6,617 bases of DNA from Candidatus Gerdarchaeota archaeon (lineage in GTDB: Archaea; Asgardarchaeota; Heimdallarchaeia; JABLTI01), in contig JAEORJ010000323.1 in assembly GCA_016840945.1 (NCBI GenBank), positions 1 through 6,617 of the forward strand, written 5' to 3'. Under the pieces are notes generated by a model. That model had not been told where the DNA came from, searched no databases, and worked only from the letters and a program-made list of their open reading frames with translations. This document shows positions 5,093-6,617 of this stretch, piece after piece (the first letter of the stretch is position 1; every line of letters begins with the position of its first letter). The position numbers and the translations under genes were made by a program.

Positions 5093-6223
5093 ATGTTAGA
5101 AGATTTTCTTTCAAACCACTCATCTACTGAAAAAGTGATTTCTATTCAAACTGAACCTAAAATAATTTATCTCATTGAAGAAAAAGATTCGTTAACATTA
5201 AATTTTGATTTTCTTATTCAAGGATTATCTAACAGGAATCTTTACATTAGATTTCTTAAGGCTGCCATCTATGATGAAAATGACAATTTAATCACATTCA
5301 AACATCTTAATCATAACAGTGTAGGAAATCCTAGCATCAATACTTTAGGTAAATTTAGTATCGAAGGTAAAAGCTATTTGGATATCTTCAATCCCTTTTT
5401 TAGATTTCCAAAGAATATGCCGATAAAGTATTTACGGTACATGTTTACACTTAGAGATAAAGAGACAAATGAAGAATTTTATTACGGAAATATTATAGTT
5501 AAACCAGTAAGATACAAACAGAAAGTTAAACTCTCATTACCACTTAAAGAAAAACTAGTAATTTTAGATGGATGTGATTTCTATTCTCACCACAGAAGAG
5601 TAGCACTAAGCATCCTTCGAGAATTTACAAATGAAACAATCAAATCTAACTTCAATAGGTATGGATTAGATCTATCAGTTTTAGGTGAAGATGGTAATCT
5701 AAGAAAAATGACTGAAGATGAAAAAGACAAGAATTACGATTTTCATTTTACTGATATAAGAAATTTTTACACTCATGAAGCAATAGTTTATGCTCCTGCT
5801 GATGGAGAGATAGTTGATGTTGTTGATAATTTAGAGGATCTTTATAACGAACCTTTTAACACTGATGAAGCAGCTAAAGAAAATAGACTCACAGAACTAG
5901 CGGGGAATTATATTATTATAAAACACAATGATTCTGAATATAGTCATCTTTATCATTTACTCAAAGGTAGTTGTAAGGTAAAAATAGGTGATAAAGTAAA
6001 AAGAGATCAAGAAATAGCAAAAATTGGATTTTCTGGAGCGTCAAATGTCTATTCACATTTACATTATCAACTATTAGATGGGAGTGATATTTTCAATTCT
6101 AATGAATTACCAGTTATATTTACCAATGTTATAATATGGCAAGGAGCAGAGAAAATATTTTACAAAGAGCTAACAATTAATACAGGCGATATTATAGTGC
6201 GAGCAACTGCTCGAGATAAATAA
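5093..6223 (+). CDS. M23/LytM-fold peptidase homologue, non-secreted variant
   Basis: This protein has 376 residues. Residues about 20-140 look like a beta-rich domain, including the YLDIFNPFFRFP segment seen in this subgroup. The M23 fold spans about 160-335: FYSHHRRVAL (163-172), NRYGLDLSVL (188-197), IVYAPADGEIVDVVDN (231-246), GNYIIIKHND (271-280), EYSHLYHLLKG (282-292), VKIGDKVKRDQEIAKIGFSG (296-315) and SHLHYQLLDG (321-330). M23 enzymes are zinc endopeptidases, usually cutting peptidoglycan cross-links outside the cell. Here D193, H285 and the HxH pair H322/H324 are present, but the first ligand of the usual HxGxD motif is an arginine (R189); the HH pair at 166-167 may substitute. There is no signal peptide or membrane anchor. 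Substrate unknown; a peptidoglycan role is doubtful in an archaeon. No other ATG start is near, and a hairpin with T7 lies just upstream. A Nudix gene follows after 44 bases. Confidence 0.82.
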   Translation: MLEDFLSNHSSTEKVISIQTEPKIIYLIEEKDSLTLNFDFLIQGLSNRNLYIRFLKAAIYDENDNLITFKHLNHNSVGNPSINTLGKFSIEGKSYLDIFNPFFRFPKNMPIKYLRYMFTLRDKETNEEFYYGNIIVKPVRYKQKVKLSLPLKEKLVILDGCDFYSHHRRVALSILREFTNETIKSNFNRYGLDLSVLGEDGNLRKMTEDEKDKNYDFHFTDIRNFYTHEAIVYAPADGEIVDVVDNLEDLYNEPFNTDEAAKENRLTELAGNYIIIKHNDSEYSHLYHLLKGSCKVKIGDKVKRDQEIAKIGFSGASNVYSHLHYQLLDGSDIFNSNELPVIFTNVIIWQGAEKIFYKELTINTGDIIVRATARDK

Positions 6224-6267
6224 AACTAAAAAGAGTATTTTGAAAATCAAAAATTAGAGATGATTAA

Positions 6268-6617
6268 ATGTCAAATCAAGTGAAAAAAGAAGTCACCTTG
6301 GGGTATAGAGTAGGGGGAGTACTAATTAGAAATGGAAAAATATTACTCCAGAGTGATCCTTTAGTTAAATTCTGGGTTCTTCCAGGGGGGTCTCCAAAAC
6401 CTTTTGAAGCATCTGACAAAGCATTGATTCGTGAATTAAAAGAGGAAATTGGTTTACAGATTGAAACTGAAAGGTTATTATTTGTTATTGAAAATTCCGG
6501 AGAATTCGGGGGTAGGTATTTTTATGGTGTTGAATTAATGTATCTTATCAAACCAAAAGGTGGTTCTGAAATATTGGATCAAGAGGAGTTTATTGGAATA
6601 GAAGATGATTTAGGTGA
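6268..6617 (+). CDS. Nudix hydrolase (3' end beyond window)
   Basis: 116 codons are visible before the right edge. The complete Nudix box GX5EX7REUXEEXGU is present at residues 41-63, as G-SPKPF-E-ASDKALI-RELKEEIGL, preceded by the usual FWVLPGG. The box builds the metal-binding helix that hydrolyses nucleoside diphosphates linked to another group. Residues 14-28 (RVGGVLIRNGKILLQ) form the first strands. The downstream sequence (FYGVELMYLIKPKGG) is typical of short MutT-like or ADP-sugar-type members; the substrate cannot be told from this fragment. The start at ATG 6268 gives the standard short N-terminus. It lies 44 bases after the M23 gene on the same strand without a clear terminator between them, so cotranscription is plausible. 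A few GGG-rich codons (GGGGGA near 6311, GGGGGG near 6385) are unlike its AT-rich neighbours. Confidence 0.93.
   Translation, partial: MSNQVKKEVTLGYRVGGVLIRNGKILLQSDPLVKFWVLPGGSPKPFEASDKALIRELKEEIGLQIETERLLFVIENSGEFGGRYFYGVELMYLIKPKGGSEILDQEEFIGIEDDLG

Overview
AT-rich window (roughly 30% GC by eye) that reads as archaeal, probably an Asgard-type archaeon. The main argument is promoter form. TATA-like boxes lie about 21-33 bases before several start codons (2277-2283 before 2307, 3485-3492 before 3512, 455-462 before a minus-strand TTG at 437), and Shine-Dalgarno sites are nearly absent, as expected for leaderless transcripts. An SDS22-like leucine-rich-repeat protein is compatible with this. 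Some families here (DUF4256, M23 peptidase) are mainly bacterial, so the assignment is moderate and transfer is likely for part of the content.

Left third (1-2036), all minus strand. A leucine-rich-repeat gene runs off the left edge. To its right is an operon read from 1979 downward: a six-helix membrane protein, a winged-helix regulator overlapping it by 32 bases, and an N-terminally truncated NAD-dependent epimerase remnant. The operon ends in a 12-bp hairpin followed by eleven T. Its promoter holds three perfect palindromes in a row (1986-2002, 2004-2020, 2022-2036), each separated by one base. This is the most striking regulatory structure of the window and a good candidate for autoregulation by the winged-helix protein.

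Middle (2307-4078), plus strand. An L-2-amino-thiazoline-4-carboxylic acid hydrolase family gene ends in a 9-bp hairpin. The next intergenic region hides a minus-strand remnant of the first 36 codons of a saccharopine-dehydrogenase-type gene. A well-conserved DUF4256 gene follows.

Right third (4302-6617), plus strand. A protein of unrecognised family with a C-terminal four-cysteine zinc ribbon is followed by a hairpin plus T7, then an M23/LytM-fold peptidase homologue with no signal peptide and an altered metal site, then the start of a Nudix hydrolase cut by the right edge.

The genes do not form one obvious pathway. The two gene remnants and single-gene transcription units suggest a fluid accessory region. 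I see no CRISPR array, tRNA, rRNA or insertion sequence. The best candidates for something undescribed are the triple-palindrome control region, the zinc-ribbon protein and the non-secreted M23 variant.
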